Shown here: one piece after another, positions 1 through 9,158 of the stretch
Position numbering within the stretch: position 1 is the stretch's first letter
Layout of the letters: each line of letters begins with the position of its first letter
NCBI RefSeq assembly: GCF_001613065.1
Contig: NZ_BDBQ01000040.1
Coordinates: forward strand, 62,001-126,000
From: Nocardia miyunensis NBRC 108239
GTDB lineage: Bacteria > Actinomycetota > Actinomycetes > Mycobacteriales > Mycobacteriaceae
Direction: 5' to 3'
Length of the DNA: 64,000 nt
Notes under the pieces: generated by a model
The model's database searches: none
Told to the model about the DNA's origin: nothing
Seen by the model: the letters and a program-made list of their open reading frames with translations, nothing else
Program-made: the position numbers and the translations under genes

Positions 1-2321
1 CTACCGGCCGCGCTCTGGCCGCGTTCGAAGTCGGTTGCCACCCGGCGCAGCACGTCGAGCAAGTAGTGCACGCTCGACCAGGTGACGCCGATCGTGAAGA
101 TCAACAGCACACTGTTGATCGAGGTCTTGTTGATCTGGATGCCGAACCGGTCCATCAGGATCTTCTCGCGGAAGTCGTACCCGTTCATGCCGGTCTTGCC
201 GATGAACAGGGTGACCCGGGTCGGGTCGAGCACGAACTGATCGGACCGCCACGCCTCGTTCCACTCTGCCAAGCCACCCTGCCTGACCTGCCGGTACGAG
301 CTGACTTCGGACAGCCGGAACTCGTCGGGCACCAGGTCGGCCTCGTCGAGGATGCGGAACCACTTGCCGATCAGCCGGTCTTTGCGGACGCGGTGACGGA
401 AGACCAGCGCCATGTTGTAGGCGTGCCGGACCATCTGGAAGCCTTCGAGGTCGACCTGCCGGCGCGCCAAGTCCAACGAGGCAAGGAGTTGCTGATTCGG
501 CGACGTCGAGGTGTGGGTCAAGAACGCCTCACCGAACGCCTCGCGGGCGAGAGCATTGAAATCCTGGTCGCGAACATGGATCATCGACGCCTGCCGAAGC
601 GCCGACAGTGACTTGTGGGTGGAATGTGTCGCGTACACGCGTACCCGCGCGCGTGCGGGGTCGGGAAGCAGCCGGTGATCGCTCCACTCGGCGCGGTCGA
701 CTCCCCGCATCGACGCACGCCACGCACGGTACTGTTCGGCGTACCCGGGCGAGGACAACGTCGATTCGAGTTGCTCGGCGGCGACCATCGCGGTCCGCTG
801 CCGCGCCCACGGGACCGCGGTCGCGAACGCGTACCACGCCTCGTCCCACAGGAAGCAGATGTCCGGCTTGATCGCCAGGACCTCCTCCATCACGCGCCGG
901 GGGTTGTAGACGATGCCGTCGAATGTGCAGTTGGTGAGCAGCAGCATGCGCACCCGGTCCAGTTGCCCGGCCGCCTCGAGGTCCAGCAGTGCCTTCTTGA
1001 TGGTGTGCAGGGACACCGCTCCGTAGATCGCGAACGGCTCGAGCGGGTAGGCGTCCAGGTACATCGGGTATGCCCCGGCGAGCACCAGGCCGTAGTGGTG
1101 CGACTTATGGCAATTGCGGTCGATCAGGACGATATCGCCCGGCCGGGTCAGGGCCTGCACGACAATCTTGTTCGCGGTGGATGTGCCATTGGTGACGAAG
1201 TACGTGTGATCGGCACACCATGTCAGGGCGGCCTTGTCCATCGCCGCCCTGATCGTGCCGTGTGGGTCCAGCAGCGAGTCCAGCCCACCGGATGTGGACG
1301 ACGTCTCGGCCATGAAGATGTTGCGGCCGTAGAACTCGCCCATGTCCTGCAGCGACTTGGAGTTGAAGATGCTGGCGCCACGAGCGACGGGAAGGGCGTG
1401 GAATTGGCCGACCGGCGCGGTGGCATAGGTACGCAGAGCGTCGAAAAACGGTGTGGCGTAACGGCTTCGGATGCCGGCGAGTATCGTGCTGTACAGGTCG
1501 GTGGCATCGTTGAGCCGATAGAACGTGCGGTCGTAGACGTCCAGCGCGTCCTCGGTCTCCGCGCCGATCGACTCGGCGGTGAGCAGATACAGGTCGATGT
1601 GCGGCCGTAGCTGTCTGATCCACTCGCCGCATTCGATCCAGTCGTGGGTTCGGTCGGTCACGACCGCGTCGTCGTTGACGCCGAGCAATGTGGTCATCAG
1701 CGGCACTCGGTCGCGTGAGCGCAGCGGCAGGTCGTGCCGGATTATCGCCGCCTGAATCTCGCCGTTCAACGCGACGGCGGTGATGGCGTCCTCGATGCTC
1801 GCCACGACGAGCAGCTCGAACTGGACATCTTCGGACGGGTCACGAAGCGCCCGCAGGCTCTGCGCCAGGCTCTCGGGAGCCTCGGGAGGGGAGTCGTCGC
1901 CGAGCAGGACGGTGTAGAACTGCTGCCGTTCGGTCCGCGCCACGAGTTCCTGATCGGGCAACGGCGCGGATGTGTCGAACACGGCCGCGTGGTCGCCGTA
2001 TTCGGCAAGCAGGCGAACGGCCAGCGACACCTCCTCGGCGAGCTGTGCGGTGGCATGGTCGGCGAGATATCCGCGAAACGCCGCTACTCGCGCCGCGCCC
2101 GGATACAGCCAGTACCGCTCGTACGCCCCGAGACGATCGAGCAGCCGCCGCACCTGGGCGGCTTCGTGGGTGGTGTCCAGTCCGGCACGGTTGACATCGG
2201 CGAGCTGACGGCACGCATCGTCGAGCAGATTCCACGTATCGATTCGCGAGTACGACGGGTTCGCCACCGTCGCCAAGGCGGAAACATCGAGCCGTCTCGG
2301 GCGCGCGTCGTCTGGGTGCAT
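1..2321 (-). CDS. Orn/Lys/Arg decarboxylase, Rv2531c-like (C-terminus off window)
   Basis: PLP-dependent basic amino acid decarboxylase of the aspartate-aminotransferase fold, predicted to decarboxylate lysine, ornithine or arginine in the cytosol. About 773 codons are present and the frame is still open at base 1, so the C-terminal domain is missing from the window. Visible landmarks, N to C: a response-regulator-like wing, the segment VGQFHALPVARGASIFNSKS, the conserved NGTSTANK stretch, the aspartate in LWDEAWYAFA, and the probable PLP lysine in ATHSTHKSLSALRQ. The sequence closely resembles M. tuberculosis Rv2531c (about 947 residues) as I recall it. The ATG at 2321 matches that family's N-terminus; GGAGG lies 13 bases upstream, a slightly long spacing. 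Which amino acid is used cannot be told from sequence. Confidence 0.9.
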   Translation of the reverse strand, partial: MHPDDARPRRLDVSALATVANPSYSRIDTWNLLDDACRQLADVNRAGLDTTHEAAQVRRLLDRLGAYERYWLYPGAARVAAFRGYLADHATAQLAEEVSLAVRLLAEYGDHAAVFDTSAPLPDQELVARTERQQFYTVLLGDDSPPEAPESLAQSLRALRDPSEDVQFELLVVASIEDAITAVALNGEIQAAIIRHDLPLRSRDRVPLMTTLLGVNDDAVVTDRTHDWIECGEWIRQLRPHIDLYLLTAESIGAETEDALDVYDRTFYRLNDATDLYSTILAGIRSRYATPFFDALRTYATAPVGQFHALPVARGASIFNSKSLQDMGEFYGRNIFMAETSSTSGGLDSLLDPHGTIRAAMDKAALTWCADHTYFVTNGTSTANKIVVQALTRPGDIVLIDRNCHKSHHYGLVLAGAYPMYLDAYPLEPFAIYGAVSLHTIKKALLDLEAAGQLDRVRMLLLTNCTFDGIVYNPRRVMEEVLAIKPDICFLWDEAWYAFATAVPWARQRTAMVAAEQLESTLSSPGYAEQYRAWRASMRGVDRAEWSDHRLLPDPARARVRVYATHSTHKSLSALRQASMIHVRDQDFNALAREAFGEAFLTHTSTSPNQQLLASLDLARRQVDLEGFQMVRHAYNMALVFRHRVRKDRLIGKWFRILDEADLVPDEFRLSEVSSYRQVRQGGLAEWNEAWRSDQFVLDPTRVTLFIGKTGMNGYDFREKILMDRFGIQINKTSINSVLLIFTIGVTWSSVHYLLDVLRRVATDFERGQSAAG

Positions 2322-2538
2322 GTCGTCGGTTTCGCCTCCGATCAGTGCGGGCGAAGCATATCGACGACGGCGGATCGACCCGGGGACATTCCTCCCTGCG
2401 CGTATCGCATCCTGCCGTCGAGCAAATTCCTGGCATACTCCGCCTGAAACATATTGTAGATACCTGGTCGTCCACCGGGAACGAGCAATCACCGCTCGCG
2501 AATCCGAGGCATGACAGGTCGAGGGCTCGGCGTAGCGA

Positions 2539-3063
2539 TCATTTACCGGAAAGATCCAGGGGACCGCCGATGATCAAGGTCGCGACGATGGATCCGTCCG
2601 GGTTCGGGGCGCCGCGCACGAAAATCGTATAGCCGACGGCGATATCGGATATCCCTCTGACACCCAGTGCCAGCACCTCGGTGGCCGGGGTGCTGTGCAC
2701 CACGACTGTGCCGCCGAGCAGCGCCTGCACGGTCAACGTCGTCCCGTCGGTGGCGGCGACCTGTCCGAACGTCATGTCGCGATCGGATTGCGCGGCGGCC
2801 GGGGGCGCGGCGGCCGGGGTGCTCGCCACCGGACGCGACGGCGCGGAGGGACGGTTGTCGCTGCGCAGGCAGGAGGACACTACCGCCAGCACCAGCAGCA
2901 GGCACAGTCCGATGACGACGAACGACGAGGGCGACATCTCGCGTATTCGCCGGCGCACGGCGGTCCACCGTGCTGGTGGCGAATGAACGACCTCGTCGCG
3001 CAACGGCTCCAGGGCATCGCCGGGTTCGGGCAGACGTGACCATGGTGTGCTCAGCTGCCGCAT
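2539..3063 (-). CDS. single-pass membrane protein with extracytoplasmic DUF5666-like domain
   Basis: A 174-residue protein of unknown function. It has a cytoplasmic N-terminus of about 45 residues, one hydrophobic segment (FVVIGLCLLLVLAVVSS, about residues 48-64), a Pro/Ala/Ser-rich linker, and a small beta-rich domain with the pattern FGQVAATDGTTLTVQ and later IFVRGAPNPDGSIVATLI. This pattern resembles DUF5666-type domains found outside the membrane. There is no clear Shine-Dalgarno sequence; TAACCT lies 6 bases before the ATG, so a leaderless transcript is possible. It reads in the same direction as the neighbouring decarboxylase and lies upstream of it, with a gap of 217 bases. Confidence 0.65.
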   Translation of the reverse strand: MRQLSTPWSRLPEPGDALEPLRDEVVHSPPARWTAVRRRIREMSPSSFVVIGLCLLLVLAVVSSCLRSDNRPSAPSRPVASTPAAAPPAAAQSDRDMTFGQVAATDGTTLTVQALLGGTVVVHSTPATEVLALGVRGISDIAVGYTIFVRGAPNPDGSIVATLIIGGPLDLSGK

Positions 3064-3272
3064 GACTGGAGGTTAGGCGCAATCACGCCGTGCCGCGCGA
3101 GACCTATTTTCACCACTGAGGTGGATCCCGCGCACCGGCGACTCCAGCGTCCGGTAACAGCATCCGATGTGCTACGCCGGGACGGGAACGTCGCGGGCAA
3201 TGGCGATGTCCTCGACCATGATCGGAGATGTTGAGGCGCAATGCATCTCGCCCACCGATTACGGTGAATTGC

Positions 3273-4124
3273 TCATGGCGGTGCTCTTCCCCCGGCGCTG
3301 TTCGGTTCCGCGCGGAATGCTTCGATCACAGGGGCCAGCTCGCGGGCGTTGGTGATCAGGTCGACGTGCCCGCCCGCGTGCAGGCGCACGGTCGCATGGG
3401 GCAGCAACCGGGACATGATGCGCGCGTTGGCGATCGGGACGATCGGATCGTCGGTACCGGCCAGGATGAGTGTGGGCTGGCGGATCAGTGGCAGCGCGAA
3501 CAGGCTGGTCCATACCGATCCGGCAAGGAGTTGATGCAGATAGCCGATGCGCGAGCCGGCCATCAGTTGCCGGTCGAACAGTTGCGCGACGCGACCGGAA
3601 TCGGTGCGAGCGGTGCCGCCGTAGAGGTCGCCGGCTACGCGCGCGGCATACTCGTGGTCCAGAAAGCGTTGCGGGGTGAGCATTTTCAGCAGGATGCGTG
3701 GCCGACCCGGGATCATGAGCACGCCGGTGCCGGTGGAGACCAGGATGAGGGCGCGGCATCGGCGTGGATGCTGGAAGGCGAACTGCTGGGCCAGCGCGCC
3801 GCCCCAGGACAGGCCGAGGACATCGACTCGCCCGGGCGTGCCGAGTTTGCGCAACAGCTCGCCCAGCACTGCCGCGAGGTACGGGAATCCGTACGGCAGA
3901 AGCGAATCGGGCGACCCGCCGACCCCCGGGACGTCGAATCGCACCACGGTGGTCCGTGGTGCGAGGGCGGCGACCAGCGGATCGAGTACCTCGAACGCGG
4001 CCCCGATACCGTTGCACAGTACCAGCGGAACGCCCTCACCCCAGCGCACTCGGACCCGGATCTGTTGTCCCAGAACGGGGATGAGCCGCTCCTCGGCGGC
4101 GTCGTCGGGCAAGGGGGAGCTCAC
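3273..4124 (-). CDS. poly(3-hydroxyalkanoate) depolymerase-like alpha/beta hydrolase
   Basis: A 283-residue alpha/beta hydrolase resembling intracellular medium-chain PHA depolymerases (PhaZ). The nucleophile elbow is LGLSWGG (Ser); the acid is probably the Asp pair in AGTDDPIVP and the His is in HAGGHVDL. The reading frame extends further upstream, but the GTG at 4124 overlaps the stop of the MaoC gene by four bases (GTGA). That overlap is typical of translational coupling, and the protein from there begins like the family. It is the third gene of a phaC-maoC-phaZ operon, so a role in releasing hydroxyacyl monomers from PHA granules is likely. Generic esterase activity cannot be excluded. 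Confidence 0.8.
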   Translation of the reverse strand: MSSPLPDDAAEERLIPVLGQQIRVRVRWGEGVPLVLCNGIGAAFEVLDPLVAALAPRTTVVRFDVPGVGGSPDSLLPYGFPYLAAVLGELLRKLGTPGRVDVLGLSWGGALAQQFAFQHPRRCRALILVSTGTGVLMIPGRPRILLKMLTPQRFLDHEYAARVAGDLYGGTARTDSGRVAQLFDRQLMAGSRIGYLHQLLAGSVWTSLFALPLIRQPTLILAGTDDPIVPIANARIMSRLLPHATVRLHAGGHVDLITNARELAPVIEAFRAEPNSAGGRAPP

Positions 4125-4573
4125 GGGTAGAGCACCACGACGTCGGCGACACAGGCGGGGCGGGTGCCGCCGTCGATCTCGTAGGTGAGCCCGAACACCG
4201 CCTCCACGCCGGAGGTTTTCTGCTGCGCGGCATTCAGCGTCACCACCGCCCGAATTTTCGACCCCACCGGTACCGGCGCGGGGAAGCGCACCTTGTTCAG
4301 GCCGTAATTCAGCGCCGCGGTGAGTTCGCGGATCTCGAGCACGTCGGCGATGATCTTCGGCGCGAGCGAGAGCGTGAGGTACCCGTGCGCGATGGTGCCA
4401 TGGAAAGGTCCGGTGGCCGCACGCTGCGGATCGGTGTGGATCCATTGGTGGTCGCCGGTGGCGTCGCCGAATCGATCCACCTGTGACTGGGTGACTTCGA
4501 TCCAGTCGGTGGTGCCGAGCTGTTGTCCGGTCAGTCCGATCATCTCGGCCGGTGCGGCGAGTTGTGTTGTCAT
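4121..4573 (-). CDS. MaoC-like (R)-specific enoyl-CoA hydratase
   Basis: A 150-residue hot-dog-fold protein of the hydratase-2/MaoC family. The catalytic motif is FGDATGDHQWIH, with the Asp and His expected to activate water. Such enzymes (PhaJ type) turn trans-2-enoyl-CoA from beta-oxidation into (R)-3-hydroxyacyl-CoA, the substrate of PHA synthase. The frame is open nine codons further upstream, but the ATG at 4573 is preceded by AAAGG at good spacing and starts 10 bases after the phaC stop, so it is preferred. It overlaps the PhaZ-like gene by four bases. Its place between synthase and depolymerase supports the monomer-supply role. Confidence 0.85.
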   Translation of the reverse strand: MTTQLAAPAEMIGLTGQQLGTTDWIEVTQSQVDRFGDATGDHQWIHTDPQRAATGPFHGTIAHGYLTLSLAPKIIADVLEIRELTAALNYGLNKVRFPAPVPVGSKIRAVVTLNAAQQKTSGVEAVFGLTYEIDGGTRPACVADVVVLYP

Positions 4574-4583
4574 GGAATGCCTT

Positions 4584-6293
4584 TCAGTGGGCGAGGACAT
4601 AATTGCCGGGGGCCGGGTCCAGTGGCGGCAGTTCGGGGGAGCCGAGCGTCGCCGGGGCGGGTTTCTGCGGTCCGCTGCGGTCGGCGAGCCAGAGCGCGAA
4701 ATCGGGCCACCACGAACCCTGTTGCTGCGCCGCGTTGTTCACCCAGACGCCCGGATCGGCCTCGTCGGGCGCGCCGATGCGGTAGGCGGCCTTCGGATTT
4801 CCGGGCGGATTCACCAGCGCGGCGATGTGGCCGCTGGTGGACAAGACGAACCGCGGATCCTTGCTGCCCAGCAGCCGGGCGCTGCGATAGCAGGCCTGCC
4901 ACGGCGAGATGTGATCGGCGAGCCCGGCCACCACATAGGTGTCCGTGGTCACCCGCGACAGATCCACGGGGGTGCCGAGCATGGTCACCGAGCCGGGGAC
5001 GGTCAGCGAATTGTGCACGCCCATGAGCACCATGTCGCGGTGCAGTGCGGCGGTCATGCGGGTGGTGTCGGCATTCCAGAACAGCACGTCGAAGGGTGAG
5101 GGCGCGCGGCCCTGCAGATAGTCGTTGACCCAGTATCGCCAGACCAGATCGGTCGGCCGCAGCCAGGCGAACACCTCCGCCAGCGCGCGACCGTCGAGAT
5201 AGCCCTTGCGCTGGGAGACCGCAATGGCGATCTTGGCGGTCTCCTCGTCGATGGCGGCCGCGGCGAATCCGGCGCGGGACTGATCGAGGACGGTGACCAT
5301 CAGGGTCAGCCCGGCCAGCCGATGATCCTGCCCGATCTCGGTGAGATGGGCCGCGGTCATCGCCGCCAGAATGCCGCCCGAGCACGACGCCTGCAGATGG
5401 GCGCGCTCGCAACCGGTGATCCTCTCGACGGCATCGAGCGCGTCGAGGATGGCCTGCCCGTAGGTGTCGAAGCCCCAATCCCGTTGTGCGGCCGTGGGAT
5501 TGCGCCAGGAGATCGCGAACACCTGCTGCCCCTGCGACAGGAAGTATTCGATCATGCTGCGGTGCGGCGCGATGTCCATGATGTAGTACTTGTTGATCAC
5601 CGGCGGCACCATCAGCAGCGGAATCGTACGCACCTGCGCGGTCTGCGGTGCGTACTGGATCAGCTCGAAGGCCTCGGTGCGCAGTACCACCGAGCCCGGC
5701 GTGACGGCGACGTTCTCACCAACGGTGAACGCGTCCGGCTCGACCATGGCGGGAACCCTTGGTGCACTGGCCATATCGCCGATGAAGCGCCGCAGGCCGC
5801 GCACCGCGCTGGCCCCGCCGGTGTCGACCAGCGCCTTCCAGCTCAGTGGATTGAGCAGCGGGTTGTTGCTCGGCGACAGCCCCTCCAGGACATTGTCGAT
5901 CACGAAGTGCATCCACTGCTCGTCCTTCCAATCCAGGTGCGCGTCGGTGAGCAGTTCCTCGGCGGTGTCGCTGGCGGCCAGGTACGCTTGCATGCTGCGC
6001 TTCAGGATCGGATTGCCCTGCCAGGCGGGATCGGTGAAGCGCTTGTCCGACTTGGCCGGAGCTCGTTCGGATCGTCCGCGCACGATATCCGACAGCTCGT
6101 GCCGCAGCGCCGACACCCGTTCGCCGACCACGCGCGGTCGCCTGGCCAGGTGCACGGCCAGCCGGCTCCAAGAATTGTTGGGCAGCATACGGCGGCCGAT
6201 GCCGATGGCCGAACTGGTCAGCAACAGGTCCAGCGGCGCGGCCAGTTCGTCGGCCTGTGCGAGGTCGTCGGCGTATTGGGTATTCGTCACCAT
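4584..6293 (-). CDS. phaC: poly(3-hydroxyalkanoate) synthase
   Basis: A 569-residue PHA synthase that polymerises (R)-3-hydroxyacyl-CoA at the granule surface. The lipase-like box is ASCSGG with the nucleophilic Cys at about residue 304. The catalytic Asp is about 460 (GLADHISPW) and the His about 489 (TSGHIAAL). The N-terminal PHA-synthase region and the PPVINKYYIMD segment are typical of the class I/II alpha/beta hydrolase synthases. The length suits a single-subunit enzyme and no phaE or phaR partner is seen nearby. AGGAG lies 9 bases before the ATG. It is the first gene of an operon with the MaoC hydratase and the depolymerase-like gene. Confidence 0.92.
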   Translation of the reverse strand: MVTNTQYADDLAQADELAAPLDLLLTSSAIGIGRRMLPNNSWSRLAVHLARRPRVVGERVSALRHELSDIVRGRSERAPAKSDKRFTDPAWQGNPILKRSMQAYLAASDTAEELLTDAHLDWKDEQWMHFVIDNVLEGLSPSNNPLLNPLSWKALVDTGGASAVRGLRRFIGDMASAPRVPAMVEPDAFTVGENVAVTPGSVVLRTEAFELIQYAPQTAQVRTIPLLMVPPVINKYYIMDIAPHRSMIEYFLSQGQQVFAISWRNPTAAQRDWGFDTYGQAILDALDAVERITGCERAHLQASCSGGILAAMTAAHLTEIGQDHRLAGLTLMVTVLDQSRAGFAAAAIDEETAKIAIAVSQRKGYLDGRALAEVFAWLRPTDLVWRYWVNDYLQGRAPSPFDVLFWNADTTRMTAALHRDMVLMGVHNSLTVPGSVTMLGTPVDLSRVTTDTYVVAGLADHISPWQACYRSARLLGSKDPRFVLSTSGHIAALVNPPGNPKAAYRIGAPDEADPGVWVNNAAQQQGSWWPDFALWLADRSGPQKPAPATLGSPELPPLDPAPGNYVLAH

Positions 6294-6433
6294 GACTCAC
6301 ATCTCCTGTAATTGGGAAAAGAAAATCGGGGCGTTCGACCGCATGCCGTCTCCCTTCATGGTCGGGCGGCGCTGGTCCGGAGTCGATGTGTCGGCGCACA
6401 ATGTGACCTCCGGGAGCGTGTGCGGCCGGACAA

Positions 6434-7612
6434 TCAGAGCAACCGGCGCTGCACCTCGAAGGCGAAGACCAGTTCGGCCAGGTCTCGTGGTCGTGACAGC
6501 GACCGGCCGGTGCGCTCCTCGATGCGGTGTAGCCGGTAGCGCACCGTATTGGGGTGGCAGAAGAGCAGTTCGCCGGTGGCGCGCAGAGAGCCCTCGTGCT
6601 CGCCCCAGACCCGGAAGGTCTCGTAGAGCACCTCGCGTTCCTCCTCGGCCAGTTCCGCGAAGGAATCCAACAGGGGCGCAACAAGTTTCGTCGTCACCTC
6701 GGGTGCGCTCACGGCGGCGCTGCCGAGTATCGAGTTGTCGAAGATCGTTACGAACTCACCCGGTTCCGCCCGGCCGCGCAGGGCGATGCGGGCGTAGCGC
6801 AGGGCTTGGGCGGTGTCGCGCAGATCGTCGAAGCGGGGGCTCACGCCCACGCGGGCGGTGGCCGCGCGCGAGAGCAGGGCCAGTGCATTGCGCAATTGCG
6901 TATCGGTGCGGAAGCTCACGATGCCGACGCTCATTTCCGGCAGCCGCCACCAGGCCGAGAAGACATCGAGGCTGCGCAACTTGGGTTCGATCTCCGGCAG
7001 CGGCTCGGCGCCGAGCGCGGGCGCCCACGCGGCGATCACCACGAACGGTCCGGTCGTGGGCAGCCGTAGATGGTCGGCGGCTTCCCAGACGCTCCACTGA
7101 TCGAACAACCGGCCGTGCAGCAGCGCGTCGACGAGGTCCGTGCGGGCGCAGGACTCACGCTGGATGCGGCGGGCCTGTTCGGCGCGGTAGCCGATCGCCA
7201 TGGCGTCGGTGTAGCAGCCCTGTGCGGCCAGGACTCGCGTGGTGGCGGCGAGCCTCGCCTCGGCGGATGCGGACTCGGCCGCGTCGAGCAGGGTCTCCCA
7301 GAAGCGGTGGAACCCTACGCGGTAAGCCTCCAGCACGGCGGCCAGCGGCACGTCTTCGCGGGCGCGTTCGACGCCGACGACGGTCGCGGGGGCGGTATCG
7401 AAGTCCGTGCCGTTTGCCAGACCGTCCAGAACAGCACGCAGGTGCTCGGCGACCGCGGCGGCCACGATCGGGAACGACACCGGGACCGAACCGCTGTAGA
7501 GCACCACCTCCTTGGCGATCGCGCGGGCCAGTTCCGCGGTGAGTTCATCGGCACGCAGGGCCAGGGTCCGGGCTGCTGTGGCGATCTCGTGTACTGCTGC
7601 GCGGTCGTTCAT
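6434..7612 (-). CDS. PucR/CdaR-type transcriptional regulator (first of pair)
   Basis: A 392-residue regulator. It has a helical N-terminal region (RsbRD-like), a central GGDEF-like degenerate domain, and a C-terminal PucR helix-turn-helix around GELLFCHPNTVRYRLHRIEERTG. In this family the C-terminal helix-turn-helix binds DNA and the central part senses metabolic signals. The frame opens 12 codons earlier, but the internal ATG at 7612 gives the more usual start (MNDRAAVH). No Shine-Dalgarno is evident. It lies 140 bases upstream of phaC in the same direction, so it may control the PHA operon. It is related to, but clearly different from, the PucR gene beside it. Confidence 0.82.
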   Translation of the reverse strand: MNDRAAVHEIATAARTLALRADELTAELARAIAKEVVLYSGSVPVSFPIVAAAVAEHLRAVLDGLANGTDFDTAPATVVGVERAREDVPLAAVLEAYRVGFHRFWETLLDAAESASAEARLAATTRVLAAQGCYTDAMAIGYRAEQARRIQRESCARTDLVDALLHGRLFDQWSVWEAADHLRLPTTGPFVVIAAWAPALGAEPLPEIEPKLRSLDVFSAWWRLPEMSVGIVSFRTDTQLRNALALLSRAATARVGVSPRFDDLRDTAQALRYARIALRGRAEPGEFVTIFDNSILGSAAVSAPEVTTKLVAPLLDSFAELAEEEREVLYETFRVWGEHEGSLRATGELLFCHPNTVRYRLHRIEERTGRSLSRPRDLAELVFAFEVQRRLL

Positions 7613-7711
7613 GGCGAGAAAGGTAGGCCCTCGCCCGGCGGTTGCCATTGTCTCGCGGAGACGAAGATGTGGGCCGGTCTTGTCTTCCGCGGGGCGATCC
7701 GAACTCGGTGC

Positions 7712-8989
7712 TCAGCCATGATGCGGGCGCAGGACCGCTGGGCCGTACCAGTGGCAGGCCAGCAGCGCGAGTTCGACATCGAGCCGATCGGCGGTGATCG
7801 GCCGGCCGCGGCGCTCGATGGCCCGGCCGACGCGGTACTTCACGGAGTTGAAATGCAGGTCCAGTTCGGTGGCCGCCGCCTTGAAACTCGAACCGGCGCA
7901 CAGGAATACGCGCAGAGTTTCGCGCAGCCGTTCGTTGTTGTCGGTGTCGCGGGCCAGCTCTCCCAGCACTTCGCGCACCCAGTCGCGGGTTTCGGCGAGA
8001 TCACCGCCCAGCAGAGCCGCCGTGGCCAGGCCCGGGTCGGAAGCCGCCAGCACCGGATCCGGCGATCCGCTCGCGAGGGCCACCCCTTGTGCCCGCACGG
8101 CCTGCCGGTGGGAGGTTCGGAAACCGTCGAGGCCCGGCCGCGCCGGGCCGATGGCGATAGCGGGCGTGCCGGACTCGGCTGCGACGCCGGCTCGAATGCG
8201 CACGACCGGCTCGTGCGGGTCGGCGCGATAGGGCAGCCAGGCCCACGCGCCCGCTGGATCGGTGGCGACGAACAGGGGGCTCGCGTCCAGGGCCAGCTCC
8301 TGGCCGAGCTTGCGCACGAACTGCTGCAGCCGCGGGAGCCCGTCGTCCTGGGAGTCCCGATACCACAGCACCAGTGCCACATGATGCCAGCGCAGCGGGT
8401 AGCGGATGGTGGTGGAGGCCGTGTCGACGTCTACGGTCTTGCGGGTGGTCAGCAGTTCGCGGACGCGTAACGCGCGCAAGCTGTTCCGGTTCTCCAGCCA
8501 TCGTTCGCGTTCGTCGTCGTAGATCGCCACGACCTGCTCGGTGATGCGATCGATGTACTCGAACAGGGTCGCGGTGATGCGCTCGATGGCGGTCACGCGT
8601 TCGTCCGCCGGGATGTCCATGGCGTGCAACTCGGCGAACACCATCTCGGTCATCCGGCGCTGCCCGAGCCGATAGGCGCGTACCAGCGCATTGGATGGAA
8701 CGCCTTGCTGGGCAAGACGTCTGGCGTACTCGACGGCAGCTCCGGGGGCCTGGATGTGCGCTACCGGAATGTCGTGGCGCAGGGCGTGCAACAGGGTATC
8801 CACATTGGCTTCGACGCTGGCGCCGAGCAGGTCCACCATGCGGGGGTCGCCGCGCAGATCGACGATGTCGTCCTCGAGCGCGGCGCGAATGGCGGCGCTG
8901 ACCTGCGTCACCCTGGCGTTCATCCGGGCTGCGATCGCTTCCACGTAGCTACCCACCGCGGCATCGATGCCGCGCCGCGCAATCGTCAC
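7712..8989 (-). CDS. PucR/CdaR-type transcriptional regulator (second of pair)
   Basis: A 425-residue regulator with a helical N-terminal sensor domain (about residues 20-180, including EYARRLAQQGVPSNALVRAYRLGQ), a central domain, and a C-terminal helix-turn-helix around TELDLHFNSVKYRVGRAIERRG. It starts at GTG 8989; TAGAGT lies 6 bases before that codon, which would fit a leaderless promoter. It is divergent from the acyl-CoA ligase gene (start 9159), with a 169-base shared control region. This suggests it regulates the forward operon of ligase, DUF3556, oxidoreductase and dehydrogenase genes. The regulatory target is inferred from position only. Confidence 0.82.
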   Translation of the reverse strand: MTIARRGIDAAVGSYVEAIAARMNARVTQVSAAIRAALEDDIVDLRGDPRMVDLLGASVEANVDTLLHALRHDIPVAHIQAPGAAVEYARRLAQQGVPSNALVRAYRLGQRRMTEMVFAELHAMDIPADERVTAIERITATLFEYIDRITEQVVAIYDDERERWLENRNSLRALRVRELLTTRKTVDVDTASTTIRYPLRWHHVALVLWYRDSQDDGLPRLQQFVRKLGQELALDASPLFVATDPAGAWAWLPYRADPHEPVVRIRAGVAAESGTPAIAIGPARPGLDGFRTSHRQAVRAQGVALASGSPDPVLAASDPGLATAALLGGDLAETRDWVREVLGELARDTDNNERLRETLRVFLCAGSSFKAAATELDLHFNSVKYRVGRAIERRGRPITADRLDVELALLACHWYGPAVLRPHHG

Positions 8990-9158
8990 ATTTCCACTCT
9001 AGATCCGGGCGGCTCGATGGCGGCCCGATTCGCCGGGCGAGGTTTTGTCTTCTGGCGACAAGTGCGGGCCGGAACTTCGTTCGCGCACGACGGTGACCCG
9101 CGGATCGGCGCTTCCTACCGTGGTCAGCACCATTTTCCCTCCCATAAGGACACCGCTG